Assembly (NCBI GenBank): GCA_003313425.1 | Contig: NHZP01000027.1 | Span: 372,001-436,000 of the forward strand | Reading direction: 5' to 3' | DNA from: Pseudopyrenochaeta lycopersici | Taxonomy: Eukaryota; Ascomycota; Dothideomycetes; Pleosporales; Pseudopyrenochaetaceae | DNA: 64,000 bases | Shown here: in pieces, positions 44,950 to 55,546 of the stretch | Layout of the letters: each line of letters begins with the position of its first letter | Numbering within the stretch: the stretch's first letter is position 1 | The notes under the pieces: model-generated | What the model saw: the letters and a program-made list of their open reading frames with translations, nothing else | Database searches by the model: none | What the model was told of the DNA's origin: nothing | Translations under genes and position numbers: made by a program

Positions 44950-47790
44950 GAATCCAGTCTAACTAAAAAAATTAAAATTGGGGCTCCAGGAGCTCTAAAG
45001 ATCCAATTACCTAAAATAGATATCTACAAAGGCATTAGGCACTACTTTTGGTGTTGAAATTGTTGCGTACTCGCTTAAGATGCATAAATAGGCGTTGTAG
45101 GTCCACCTTCTTGATCCTCCTTCAAGTCATCCTCGTCCTCAGGCGCCTAATTTAACGCATAGCTATTTTCCGTATCTTTAGTTTCTTCTTTACTAATATC
45201 CCTTATTATTAAATAAGCCCTTAGTAGGCCTCCTAAACTAGGCCTAAAGGCACTTATTTACCTTAATAGTATCTATATAAAGATAGCTTTAGTAGTAAGT
45301 AATAAGAAGCTAAGCACTGCTAAATATACGTTCTAGTTTATCTAAATATAGAAGAATTATAAGCGCGTTTAGCGCTATTTATATAAGGTTAGGTTAGGTA
45401 TAGAAGCAGTTATTCTAGTACTAAATAGGATTATAGTATTTATTAGTAGTAATAAAAATATCTATTAATAGATACTTATTAAGTTTATTAGGCCTAGTAG
45501 CAGCAGATGCGTCTAGCAGGGTATCTAACATTAACTTTTTATACTCCCTATAAGACACATAATATTTAGGAGAGTTTTAGCGTAGTATATCTATTAGTGT
45601 AGATGCAGATAACCTCCTTTTATACTCTTAAAGCTATAAATCTTTTATAGTTAGCAGAATATTATTCCTTAACTAAGTAGATTTAATAGAGTAATTACTC
45701 TAATACTGCTAGAACTATAGTAATTTTAGGGTTAGATTTATAATAATAATAAGGTAGTAAGCCGCTGTCTAATCTACTATATTATAGTATTTATTATATT
45801 TAGCCTATGTAATAACTGCAGCGCTGGTAAGCTACTTATATTTAAGTGTATTAGTATTAGCGTAGAGCTTATTAAAACGCTGCTTTGCCTAGTCTAATTA
45901 TATAAGTAGCTGTGGAGGAAAAGGGAGAGCTTGGCAACAGTTACCCAGGTGATCTATGAGATGGACCACTGTTTTGTCTAGGAGGCTTTAGGAGAGCCAG
46001 CTATATAAAGGAGAGCTAGGCACGGCCTATTTCAGGGGCCATTATACGGTAGGAGCGTGAGCGCGTACGTGCTCGCGCACGTGAGTCTACCTTCAGGTGT
46101 TTCCTGCGTGAGCTTGCCCATCAGCTTGCACGTGAGCGCGCACGTGAGCGCGCCCGTGAATGCACACATAAGTACATGTCTCTCTAGGGTAAGCTCCCAC
46201 GTCAGCGCGCACGTGAGCCTACCGTACCCCAGGTCACAGCGCGTTGTTTGCAACAGTAGCTAATTAAGAGTCTAGAAGTAATTGGCTAGGTTTTTATGCT
46301 AACCTACTATACTAGTAGCTTTATTAAATAAGTCTAACTAATTAGAAACGTTAGCTAGTTACTCCTAGTGCTAAGGCTTAAGAAGATCGTCCTTAGATAG
46401 CAGTTTTATATATATATTACGCGCAGAACATCTAAATCCTTTTATTAGCGTTAAGGGCTAACTAATTATAATAAAGGAGGAGTTCACGTACATAATAGAC
46501 TTAAATAACCTATTTAGAAAGTTCGTAGTTTATATACGCTTATTAATATAATATAAGACTAAAATTTATAATAAACTTCCCTCTAATCTATTAAATACAG
46601 CTAATTTACTACTATATACTTATTTCCTAAAGAACTTACGTTACTAGAGGCTTCTATATATATATTTAATAATATTATAAAGTCTTCTTAGCGCTTTACA
46701 CTTCCTCTAGAGCTCTCTAACTCTCTTTATATTACTTTTACGTAATATAGTATCTATTTCTTAGGCTATCTTTTCTATATCCTTCTTTATTAGAAATATA
46801 TATATATAGAGGTTAAGTATATAGCTAGCACAGGAGATTTAACGTTTCTTTTATTATCTAGCTGTTATCTATAGGCAGAGCTCCTGTAAGATATAGTTAA
46901 CGTAGGGATTATTTACTTTATAGTTATCTGCTATAAAGTAGCTAATTTATTTAGAATACTATACTTATTAAATATTTATAGTAGGATACTAGCTATATTC
47001 TCGCTGCTATACACTTATTCTAGCTGTTAAAGCGCTAGAATAGTAGCTTATTATTTATAGGATTAATTAATAAAATACGCTATAATACTAAGGATTAAGA
47101 TATCGCTTAGTAATATTTATATATCTATTAATATTAAACTATAACTGCAGGCTGTATATAGGTCTCTCTTAAGTACTTACTTTCGCGCTAAGAAGGCCTC
47201 TTTTACCTACTTTTAAATTATACGCCCTACTTTTAGATAGAGCTTTAATAACTATAGTACTAGGTAGAATAGGAGCTCTTAAAAATATATATTATTAAAT
47301 TAATAGAGGGTAATATAGTAGTAGATAATCTATTAGATTAAAAGCTCTTTAAAGATATTAAAGTTCTTCTAGAAGACTAAAGATAAGAGATTTAGCTTAT
47401 TTACTATTATTTAGGTAAGATTATTGTTACTAATTTATCTACTAGATTTAGGATTAATCTAGCGCTTTAGCTTAACGTAATCTAAGTAAGTTAAATTACC
47501 TTTATTAATAATAGGGACCTCTTACTAACACTACTTCTTCTTATAGAGGTAATAGTACTACTATTATTTTATTAAATTTATCTAAAGCTAAATATCTTTA
47601 CTAAACCTCAATATAATAGAGCTTTACTACTTTATTACTTTTAGGTTCTTTGCTAGCAAGGAATATTATATATAGACCTTACCCTACAGCTTAAATTTAT
47701 CTAGCTATAGGGAGGGTGTAGAACAAAGATTAATTAAAGATTGCGTAAGAATAATAATATTCCTAGCTAACTGTAGCGCGGCGCTAATAA
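44950..47790 (-). mobile_element. hAT element relic (RIP-mutated), with nested solo LTR
   Basis: On the minus strand, 45330-45210 reads ERIFSSA, stop, LLITYY, stop, SYLYIDTIKV, then FRRPTKGLFNNKGY: the C-terminal dimerisation block of hAT transposases (ERVFSSAKLLITD.R..L..D.IEA...L..WF). The acidic C-terminal tail follows toward 45100. The part to 47790 is AT-rich and stop-filled. I could not follow the N-terminal part with confidence and found no clear terminal repeats, so the ends are approximate. Confidence 0.65.
45911..46255. repeat. GC-rich solo LTR with 5-bp duplication, CACGTG array and TATA box
   Basis: It starts TGTGGAGG and ends TTGCAACA, flanked by the direct repeat GTAGC (45906-45910, 46256-46260). 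It contains TATATAAA (46003-46010) and four CACGTG hexamers (46078, 46129, 46141, 46210) within runs like GAGCGCGCACGTGAGCGCGC. It is not RIP-mutated, in contrast to the hAT relic around it. The related internal element is not in this window. Confidence 0.85.
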
Positions 47791-48240
47791 ATAACTAAAG
47801 GAGAGATATAGTAATAATGACGCTACAGGAAAGATGGGACCAAAGGTGCTCACCGCAGATGTCTTCGTCTGGGGCTGTCTGTTTACATTGCACGCCTTTT
47901 TTCGCATTGCATTACTAGTAAAAATGATGACTGCACTATTGGTTAACGTTTTTCATGCGTGCAACCTTTCAAGCGTTGAGTCACCATCTGTCGCACTGAA
48001 CGTGCTAAAACGATAAAAGTTGAGATAATGATGATAAGCAGCAGCGTTGTATTGATTGATGTTGTGTCTGAAGTGTGGGATAGTCCAACCCGTAGATTTA
48101 CATGCAGCATCGCAGCTGGATTACTAACACAGTTGCTTCTTGGGGCTCGCCAGAGCATGCCCGGCCTGTGACAATAAGTTATTGTTTATATTGCTAGCAA
48201 CACTGGCTGCTCCTCAATTTGGGGAGCAGCAATTGTCCGA
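47791..48240. other. No gene recognised
   Basis: Composition returns to normal at about 47820. Only short ORFs. The right part is the 3' flank of the minus-strand hydrolase gene. Confidence 0.45.
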
Positions 48241-49122
48241 TCAAAGCCATCTTTTAAACCACGTAATCGCCTGCTCCTTGGCCTCATCAGCCCCATTAGC
48301 CTCCTCACTACTTCCAGGCTTCGCTCTCACGGCAAATCCATGCCCTACATTCTTGTATATTTTGATCTGGTAATTAAACCCACCCTGGCCTTCTCCTCTT
48401 CCAACATTCTGCCTCAGAAGAGCTTCAGTTTTCTCAACCTTATTTGTCGAAAGCAGCCAATCATCTTGCGCGTGGGCAATTGCGATCGCCGATTTGAACT
48501 CGGTAATTGCGTTGAGGATATCGGTTGGCACGTTCAAACCTGATGGATGGGCACAGAACTGTGCATCGATGAGTCGCTCGGAACATCCTTCAGTGGCAGG
48601 CTGTGCGCACAAGTTGATGCTCTGGTATCCGCCCCAGCAGAATCCTGCAACACCCAACTTTGCCCCAGGAGGTAGGTCGGCTTTCACTTTCCTGGTATAC
48701 TCCAAGCAAGGTTGGAAGGAGGTCTTAAAACTGGGGAAAGCCACCCTGATAAAGAAAGGTACGAAGTAGGTTATAGCTGTAAAGAAGCTCCATAATCGTA
48801 TCAATTGACCCCATAGGTTGAATAACGAGATATGACCCATAAATTTGTCCATTATAGGCATCAGCTTGAGCGACATGGGTCCGCCGGGAATGATGTCCGG
48901 AACAAGAACCCGAAAGCCTGTAGCAGACGCGTAGGCATCAGCGAGGAGCTTATGGTTGACGAGCGAAAGCCCAAAAGCATCCGTATAATATATGATTGTT
49001 GATGAAGAGGTCATTGTCGACGGAGTACCGGCGACGTATGTTTGTATGCCGTGAATGGTGGCGATTGAGCCTTTCGGGTCGCCGACAGCTTCGCTGCCTC
49101 GGAAGCAGTCTGGGCAGGCCAT
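48241..49122 (-). CDS. Dienelactone hydrolase family protein (293 residues)
   Basis: A single-exon ORF that is intact from ATG (49122) to stop, of normal length for fungal DLH-family alpha/beta hydrolases. The nucleophile elbow GFCWGG places Cys162 in the family's catalytic position. Asp220/221 (AHAQDDWLL) and His261 (NVGHGFAVR) complete a Cys-Asp-His triad. The N terminus (MACPDCFRGSEAVGDPKGSI) is the usual 'CPDCF.G....G.P.G' start. Members hydrolyse dienelactones in aromatic breakdown or related small esters; the true substrate cannot be told from sequence. It has no signal peptide, so it is probably cytosolic. A hydrophobic stretch at residues ~100-130 is longer than in bacterial DLH. The gene is free of RIP and stands alone. 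Confidence 0.9.
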   Translation of the reverse strand: MACPDCFRGSEAVGDPKGSIATIHGIQTYVAGTPSTMTSSSTIIYYTDAFGLSLVNHKLLADAYASATGFRVLVPDIIPGGPMSLKLMPIMDKFMGHISLFNLWGQLIRLWSFFTAITYFVPFFIRVAFPSFKTSFQPCLEYTRKVKADLPPGAKLGVAGFCWGGYQSINLCAQPATEGCSERLIDAQFCAHPSGLNVPTDILNAITEFKSAIAIAHAQDDWLLSTNKVEKTEALLRQNVGRGEGQGGFNYQIKIYKNVGHGFAVRAKPGSSEEANGADEAKEQAITWFKRWL

Positions 49123-50128
49123 TTTGCGTTGATTTCGAAATTTTGACGATAGGTTATCGAAGGTAATTGGCGCTGGATGGTGAATTTGTATGTAGAAGTT
49201 GGGATGATTCAGCTCTGGTTTCAGCTCTGAGCTCCCCTGTTGGATTGCTCAGCTTTGACCGATCACGGGCTGCCCAGTGTAACAGCGCGGCCGCAATGCA
49301 AAGTAGGGTAGCTCGAAGCTGGATGAGCACATGGATTCAACAACCGCAGGCATCTTCATGGCCCACTACGCAGGATGAAGCATGTGAAATCAAAGTGGCC
49401 AACTTCCACTGCCACCCCTTCGGTAGCACCGCGGCAGCGAAGCAACCATCACCTGCACCTGGCAAAGAAGCTCAACCCCCAAACTGGCGTGCGAAGATTT
49501 CTAAATAGATTAACGATGTTGTTAGTACGCCTCAAAATCAGTAGCAACATAAATAGTGTCTACTGAATCGAGTGAGAAATTTTTAAGCTACCTAAATCGT
49601 GCTGGAAGTTATGTTTTTCGTCCACCGCGTAATAGAGCTCCCAACCAAATTCCCGGATCATTAAGTTAGGTAGTTGAAGCTACGCTATTTTGTGGGAATA
49701 TAAAGCTAGGGCAAATGCGAAACGGTTGAGCTGCGTCAGCAGATGTTGCAACAAGATCTAATCAAGGAAAGACAGCACTCCATGTTGGTGCAAAGAAAGG
49801 CACCATGGAATCTGCGCAGCTACTACTCGATACTGGAGCCAACAACCGTCATAGCCTCCGCAACCTCCCCTCTCGATATGCCCCAGGATCCTTTATCAAG
49901 ATATCATACAAATCCCCAAACGTCAATCCCTTCTTCTGGTTAATACAGCAACGCATAGTCCTCAAAATATGCGACAGCAACTCAACATACTGCATCCACT
50001 TAACCTACTTATTATCTTCTACAGAGTCTACAACCTTTTTAAACTACTTAATTATAGCCTTTATAGGCGTTCTTATTACTAAGTCTAGTGCCTATAGTAG
50101 CAAAATAATTAATTTACTCGCGAAGTAA
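49123..50128. other. Promoter side of the DLH gene; degenerate sequence toward 50.1 kb
   Basis: Plus-strand ORFs at 49167-49508 and 49805-50128 lack recognisable domains. Composition drifts to AT-rich after 49970. A short ESAQLLLDTGAN run near 49810 resembles an ankyrin repeat, but no further repeat follows. Confidence 0.4.
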
Positions 50129-50869
50129 TGTACTATTAATACAGCTCCCAGCCTATTTTTAGGAGAGAAGAGGTGGAGAACATTGTCTTGTAGCCAGGTG
50201 CAGAGAATAATGTGGCTGGAGATGAGGGTATTGAATGCGCGACGAGGGTCTAATTTATGATTAGTAGAGACACCAGCAATATCTTTAGCGTTACTAAATA
50301 ATATATTATTATAAGATACAGCTAAAGAAAGAGGGTAGATAATTAGCGATTAAGCTAAAAATAGTAAGTTCTTACTTAAGCTAACTATTTCTTCTAATCT
50401 TCTAGCTATAAGATCTAGAGTTATAGATATTTATAAAGGTAAGTAGTAACTAGAAACTAAAAAAGGATAGATAGATTTAACTAACTATATAAGTAAAGCT
50501 CTTTTAATTTCCGATCTTTTATATAAAAAATAAGTAAACTTTACTAAAAAGCTAAGTATAGTATAAGTAAGCCCTTAATCTAAAGTAAGGAAATTTCTAA
50601 GCTTTAGCTTATATTCTAGAAAGTATAGTTTTAGATTAAGTAAAAATATACTTTTTATATAACTATCTTAAATTATTAATAAGATTAAAGTATATCTATA
50701 AAAGAAATAATATTATTAATAATACTATTAAGTAAGTATATAGATTAAAAGGCTAAAATATAAAAGCTAATAAGTATTATATATACTTCTTTTACTTTTA
50801 GTAGCTATTTAGTAAATACTTCTTTTAAGTAATAATTACTTTCCAGTAGCATAATAAAGCTATATTACT
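50129..50869. other. Strongly RIP-mutated, unidentified block
   Basis: AT-rich with almost no CpA left and no readable protein on either strand. By position relative to the duplicate at 33.2-34.0 kb it could be the decayed copy of the truncated transcription-factor gene, but I could not align it by eye. Confidence 0.4.
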
Positions 50870-52300
50870 TTATATATTATTAACTAAAATAAAGAGATAT
50901 AAACTTGTAAGTATAAAAATAGAATATATTAAGTAGTTATACTAGAAATCATTAAGTATATAAAGAAGAAATAAGTAGAGTATTTATACCGAGTAACTAA
51001 GTATAAGAATATCTCTTACTTAAATAAGATTATACTTATAAAAGCTATAAAAGTAAGTAGCTACTAAAAAGTAGTAAAGAAGTTGTATATTATTTATATT
51101 ATATATTATTTAAGTATAGGTTAAGTAAATAATCTAGTATAAGTTACTAATAACTTTAGAAATAATATAATTATAGTTTATATACTGAAAGAGAGTTAGA
51201 TATTTATAAGAGTATTTATACTTAATATAATTAGCGTATAAAAGCTATTACTCTTAGTACTATAACTTATTTAGTATTTTATAAAAGTAGATTAGAATAT
51301 TTCTAATACTTTAATTTTCTACTATTTAAAACTAATATAGCCGAAGTATAACTTTATATATACTTTTTACTTATATATAATAAGACTTTTAATAGTAGAG
51401 TATATAAGAGCTTAAAGAGATCTCTTATAATTATAATTAGGCCTCCTTATTCTTATTTAGATTAAGCTACGTAAGTTTAAATATAGTAGCTTGATTAGCT
51501 TCTTACTGTTATTATACTTTTAAATTATCTAGTTAATGTTTAGACGTCTCCTAGAAATCCTCTCTTCCCCCCCCCTAAAATGTTTCCTATTAGTAGTATA
51601 GACAACTAACCCTTAAAAATATCGTCTACAATAATATTAGGGCCGGCTTCTAGTATCTTAGATGCCATATTAAAATATTATAGAGGCTTTGTACAAGCGG
51701 TAACCTGATTCTTTTATAGACAAATGCAGAGTTACTTGGCGCCTGGGAATCTTGTTCAGCTGTATAGGCTCATTCTAGCTGGCAGGACTGAGGCGTCTAT
51801 GAATGCGAGAAGTACGAAGACACAAGCGGACTTGGCGACTACTAATGGTAATAGAATATAAACTCAGAGAGGCTACGCTTTCATATGTTACGGAAATTCG
51901 CCGCAATTTCACATGCTTGAACATGTCATCATGGCAGGATGGACTGCGCAGTTTCTTTATCTCCCGCCAAATGCCACGGAGCTGTACCGTACCTTGAGTC
52001 TGTCCCACCCGTCTTACCGAGCAAGGACAAGCAAAGTTGCATCGAGCTTCTACACCTCACCCTGAACGCATGAACTAGATTGAGCAAGATTGAGCACGCT
52101 TACGCCTTCGTCAAAGCCGGCGTTTCAGTACCAGAATTTTTCACGGAGTTATGTAAAGTTTTCTTGGGGTATACTCGGTGTTGACAATGTCGAAATGATT
52201 ACCAACGCGCAAGATATGATAATAGCGGTGAGGATTAATGGTAATGTGATTAGCACATGCTGTGGGCTTGCAATGCATTCGTCACCCTATGGGCTGAACT
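50870..52300. repeat. Segmental duplicate, copy 2 (uninterrupted)
   Basis: Continuous counterpart of 33960-34268 plus 39711-41080. At 51150-51165 (CTTTAGAAATAATATAATTA) it shows the empty site of the Copia insertion. To about 51720 it is heavily RIP-mutated; from there to 52300 it is balanced and more similar to copy 1. Confidence 0.75.
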
Positions 52301-52321
52301 GTCAATGATGAGCTAATATCC

Positions 52322-52567
52322 TGTCAGATACAAGGTGCGTGCCCGAAAAGAGTATGCTGTTAGATCTACAGCACAGCAGCGAGGGTACGCGATACTGCAT
52401 TGTAGTACAAAGCTAGGGTGTAACCACTTGGCACACACACTACATAAAAAGGAAAAATAGCAAGGAACAAAAGGACACGCATACAATAATCATATCTTTG
52501 ACCACCCAATCGATCATCTCGTTCAATTATAAATCCTATCGCACCAGATAACGCGTTTTATCTGACA
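52322..52567. repeat. Solo LTR of the TGTCAGATAC family (246 bp)
   Basis: Starts TGTCAGATACAAGGTGCG and ends TTATCTGACA, with the direct repeat TATCC on both sides (52317-52321, 52568-52572). Best-preserved copy of this family in the window. Confidence 0.9.
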
Positions 52568-52823
52568 TATCCATTGGTCTTTCCGGTTGGCAATGCACAT
52601 CTGGGCGCTGGTGGATTACACCACCTCAACGTGCTTACTCTATAGCCAATTACAGCCTTTGAAAACAAGATCTGGCCTCTAATTTCGTCCATATCGATCA
52701 ATCGATGCGATCGATTTCCAGCTCTGGCAAAGAGACAAAGAAAATTCTCAAGGGATCCTGAACCTAGATCCGCCGCTCATCAGATTTATACCTTAATGAA
52801 GAGGTTGTCTATGAGTGCCTGGC
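52568..52823. other. 3' flank of the RTA1 gene
   Basis: No gene. Contains overlapping ATCGATCAATCGATGCGATC palindromic motifs at 52692-52712. Confidence 0.4.
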
Positions 52824-53816
52824 TTAAACAGCACGAGTATGCATCATCTCGGCATCCGAGTTCTCATCGATGCTCTTCCCCTTAGACAACTTGCTCTTCT
52901 GGTCAATAGTGTTTCCCAGCGCTGGGAAGCAGTACCCAGGGTGGAAGATAGTGAGCACAAGCACGCTCATAACAATCATGACACCGTCAAGAACAATGAA
53001 GTCAGTCTCATTGCGCATAAGCTCGCTCCTCCAACCATTAGTAAGCTCTGGAATACGGTAGATGCATCGAATGAAGATACCAAGGTAAGCGAGGACAATG
53101 GCGAAGACAAAGCAGCGGAAACCTGTCTTATTGAACAGCCTCATCGACTCGTCGGACAGCTGGCTACGGCGGCGGTACGTTCGCAGTGTGTACTCGCCTA
53201 GGAAGTATCCAAAAACGGCGAGGATGACGACTTGGAAGATGACACCAGCGATCATGAGGTTGGTGCCAACGTCTTGTAGGCTACTTCCATTGTCCGCAGA
53301 AGCTGCTATGCCGCCACCAGCGCCTTGGAGGAAGAGCGAGATGATATCGCCGGTGATGAAGATGTATGTGTACCAGGCTGGGCTTAGACGCGACCATTCT
53401 TCTCCAAAGTTGATGACAATGTGTTTGAGCGTGATGTATATACCAGCGGAGACGAAGGCGGGCGAGATAATGAGAAGGCAGATTTGGATCTGAATACCGG
53501 CGCTGGCAAAGGGGTTGTTGTACATCATGAGGCGGCCGCCGTATCCTGCTGCTTCGCCTGCGCAACCGAGTCCAAGAGCGACCTTGGAATTGTTAGTATC
53601 TGTGGTGGGGAAAGTGTGGGGAGTATAGGTTACCATGTATGTCCATGTCTTGTACTTGATGCCGAAAACGATTTGAACAAAGAAGCAGAGCCCGAAGAAT
53701 ACTACAAAAAAAGCGTTCGCGCCGAGGCTAGGATAGTAGCCGTACATAGTGCCCTCAACTGGACAGCCAGGGCCGACTTCCATGCACGACGCGGGGGCAA
53801 GAGGTGAGATTGTCAT
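52824..53816 (-). CDS. RTA1-family seven-transmembrane protein (about 313 residues)
   Basis: The minus-strand frame is open for 330 codons, but 53633-53583 is most likely a 51-bp in-frame intron: donor GTAACC, a perfect TACTAAC branch site and end CCAAG. Splicing joins KTWTYM to VALGLGCAGEAAGYGGR, as in the family. Signature runs are YYPSLGANAFF at the first membrane segment, GEAAGYGGR, SPAFVSAGIYITL, FITGDIISLFLQGAGGG and IYRIPELTNGW...NETDFIVLDG. Seven hydrophobic segments fit the RTA1/RSB1 family of lipid-translocating or lipid-sensing membrane proteins linked to resistance to toxic lipids and drugs. The exact substrate is unknown. The Cys-containing lumenal N terminus (CMEVGPGCPVEGTMYGYYPS) is typical. 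The gene is intact and free of RIP. Confidence 0.9.
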   Translation of the reverse strand: MTISPLAPASCMEVGPGCPVEGTMYGYYPSLGANAFFVVFFGLCFFVQIVFGIKYKTWTYMVTYTPHTFPTTDTNNSKVALGLGCAGEAAGYGGRLMMYNNPFASAGIQIQICLLIISPAFVSAGIYITLKHIVINFGEEWSRLSPAWYTYIFITGDIISLFLQGAGGGIAASADNGSSLQDVGTNLMIAGVIFQVVILAVFGYFLGEYTLRTYRRRSQLSDESMRLFNKTGFRCFVFAIVLAYLGIFIRCIYRIPELTNGWRSELMRNETDFIVLDGVMIVMSVLVLTIFHPGYCFPALGNTIDQKSKLSKGKSIDENSDAEMMHTRAV

Positions 53817-55546
53817 GGTGAAGGTTATTGAGGCTGTTTGAATTTGGAGTGGAAGATATCCAGGTATGGAGTGTGGAAGTAGACTAGGCTATTGGAAGGG
53901 CGGGTTGTTTAGAGAAGGAAGAAGCGAAGGGCCTCTCAAGGCGAGTGTACTAGTTTGAGATGTGATGAGAAGAGCCGAAAGGCGAAATACTTGATGCCTT
54001 ATATCCTTTGTCTTTCCCACGAAGTAACATATTGTTAGCGTTGCTTCCATGGCGCTGCGTGTAGTCTTAAGCCTGAGTCACAGCGACGACACAGTGAGTG
54101 CACCCATACCATGACTTGCCCAAAATAGCTCAACACGATGCGATAGCTGTAATACGTTTCGCATCTCTGCGGCTCTGCCCTACAGGTCGGAGACCTTGGC
54201 GGTACGCATAGGCACGCGAGATTCGAATATTCTTCCGACTGTCACGAAATAACGTAAGATGGGTTTAGTCGCTTCCTAGTTGGGATGTAAGGCGTCCTAA
54301 AGCGCCCATCATTAAGCCGCGGAGCAAATTGCTTCAGCGCGTCCCAGTGGAGAGGCGGTGCGGCTGAGTTGCTTAGCAGGGTTAAAAACGAAGGCATGTG
54401 AGAGTGGCGGGATTAAAGATACGAGGGGTTCGAAATCCGCGGTGCATAGATTTCTACATAAGCTTCCTTAGTGATCTTCTGCAAGTTAGTATAGGGTTAT
54501 AGTGCTCTATATAAGGTTAGCGAATATTGAGAAGATATCAAGATATAAGTATTTTAAACTGCAAAATTAATGGATAGAGAATTTAGTCGGGTTCTACCCT
54601 AATAGGAGCGTAAGGATAATCTGGTAGAAGCTAAAACGAATCAGAAAAGCTGTACTAAGCACTGCAAGGGCCTTGTAAGGTGGTGCTGCGCTCTCGTCAG
54701 CTTAGGAGTCACGCTCGCCGTCACAGCATCAGCCACAGTTAGAGAGTGATAGTAGTTACTACGTACCGTCACATGCTATCACATGTGGTTAATTCACCAT
54801 CGGATTTCTCGCTGGGATTTTAGGTTGAACTTCGGTTCGGTTCGCAAAGCCCTCTTATCGTGTCCTATTGGTTAGCATTTCTCGACAAGCTTAACCTCGC
54901 TGAGCACCGCCTCGGAGGACCTACGTTCGCTAGGCTAACAGGAAGATGCCGTCGTAAATTCTCAACAAAATCCGAGACTTATTCCGGCACCCGCAGTGTA
55001 TGCCGCAAACACCCAAAGTTTCTGTGTCAAGATATCTCACTCTTTCCAACCAAATCCACAAGACGACTCAATAGGAAAAAGGCTTATAAAAGTATATATC
55101 TTTATATACAACACCTAATAAGATTACACAAGGCAATTTTTATACGACTATAGTGTATTTTCAAGGCTTGAAAAGAGTATTGAGGATTCGAAGCTAGGAG
55201 TATAAGCCGAAGATCGGCCTACTCTAGGCGTCCGCAGCAGAGAGGCTGCGTATCCCTGGTCGATGCGTACGTAAGCGTCCTCCACTCTCCTTACAGAGAC
55301 TCGCTCTAGTATTCTTATCGCCCCCAAAGAGCTTACTGGCCCTCCGTACGCGGAGAAAGGGAGGACTCTCTTCGGAAGAGCTAGTAACTTCCACCGGGTT
55401 TGCAAAGCGGGCTGAGAGGCAAATACAAAGCTGCTGTCTTACGAATATGGGGACCACACTAGCGGCTGCATGCAGCTGTATGTATATTGGAACCTCGACG
55501 TTTGTTCTGAAATTGACGTAGGCAAGAAGGAGATTGAGTACTTGGT
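53817..55546. other. Long intergenic region, no gene recognised
   Basis: The left end is the promoter of the RTA1 gene. Short AT-rich patches occur at 54480-54560 and 55080-55150. Plus-strand ORFs such as 54860-55153 show no domain. The right end is the 5' flank of the rhodopsin-domain gene. Confidence 0.45.

Noticed and set aside
46032..46263. ORFs with LTCALT / SAHVSA repeats on both strands
   Set aside because: They translate the CACGTG-rich repeat of the solo LTR; the repetition is at DNA level, on both strands, within a defined LTR.
49743..50128. Ankyrin-repeat protein
   Set aside because: A single ankyrin-like run (AQLLLDTGAN) with no second repeat, and rapid decay into AT-rich sequence.
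52815..53807. Plus-strand ORFs over the RTA1 gene
   Set aside because: The minus strand has a full-length, motif-rich RTA1 protein; the plus-strand frames are shadows.
54860..55153. Plus-strand ORF of 97 codons
   Set aside because: No domain, no splice context, and its end runs into an AT-rich patch; not supported as a gene.
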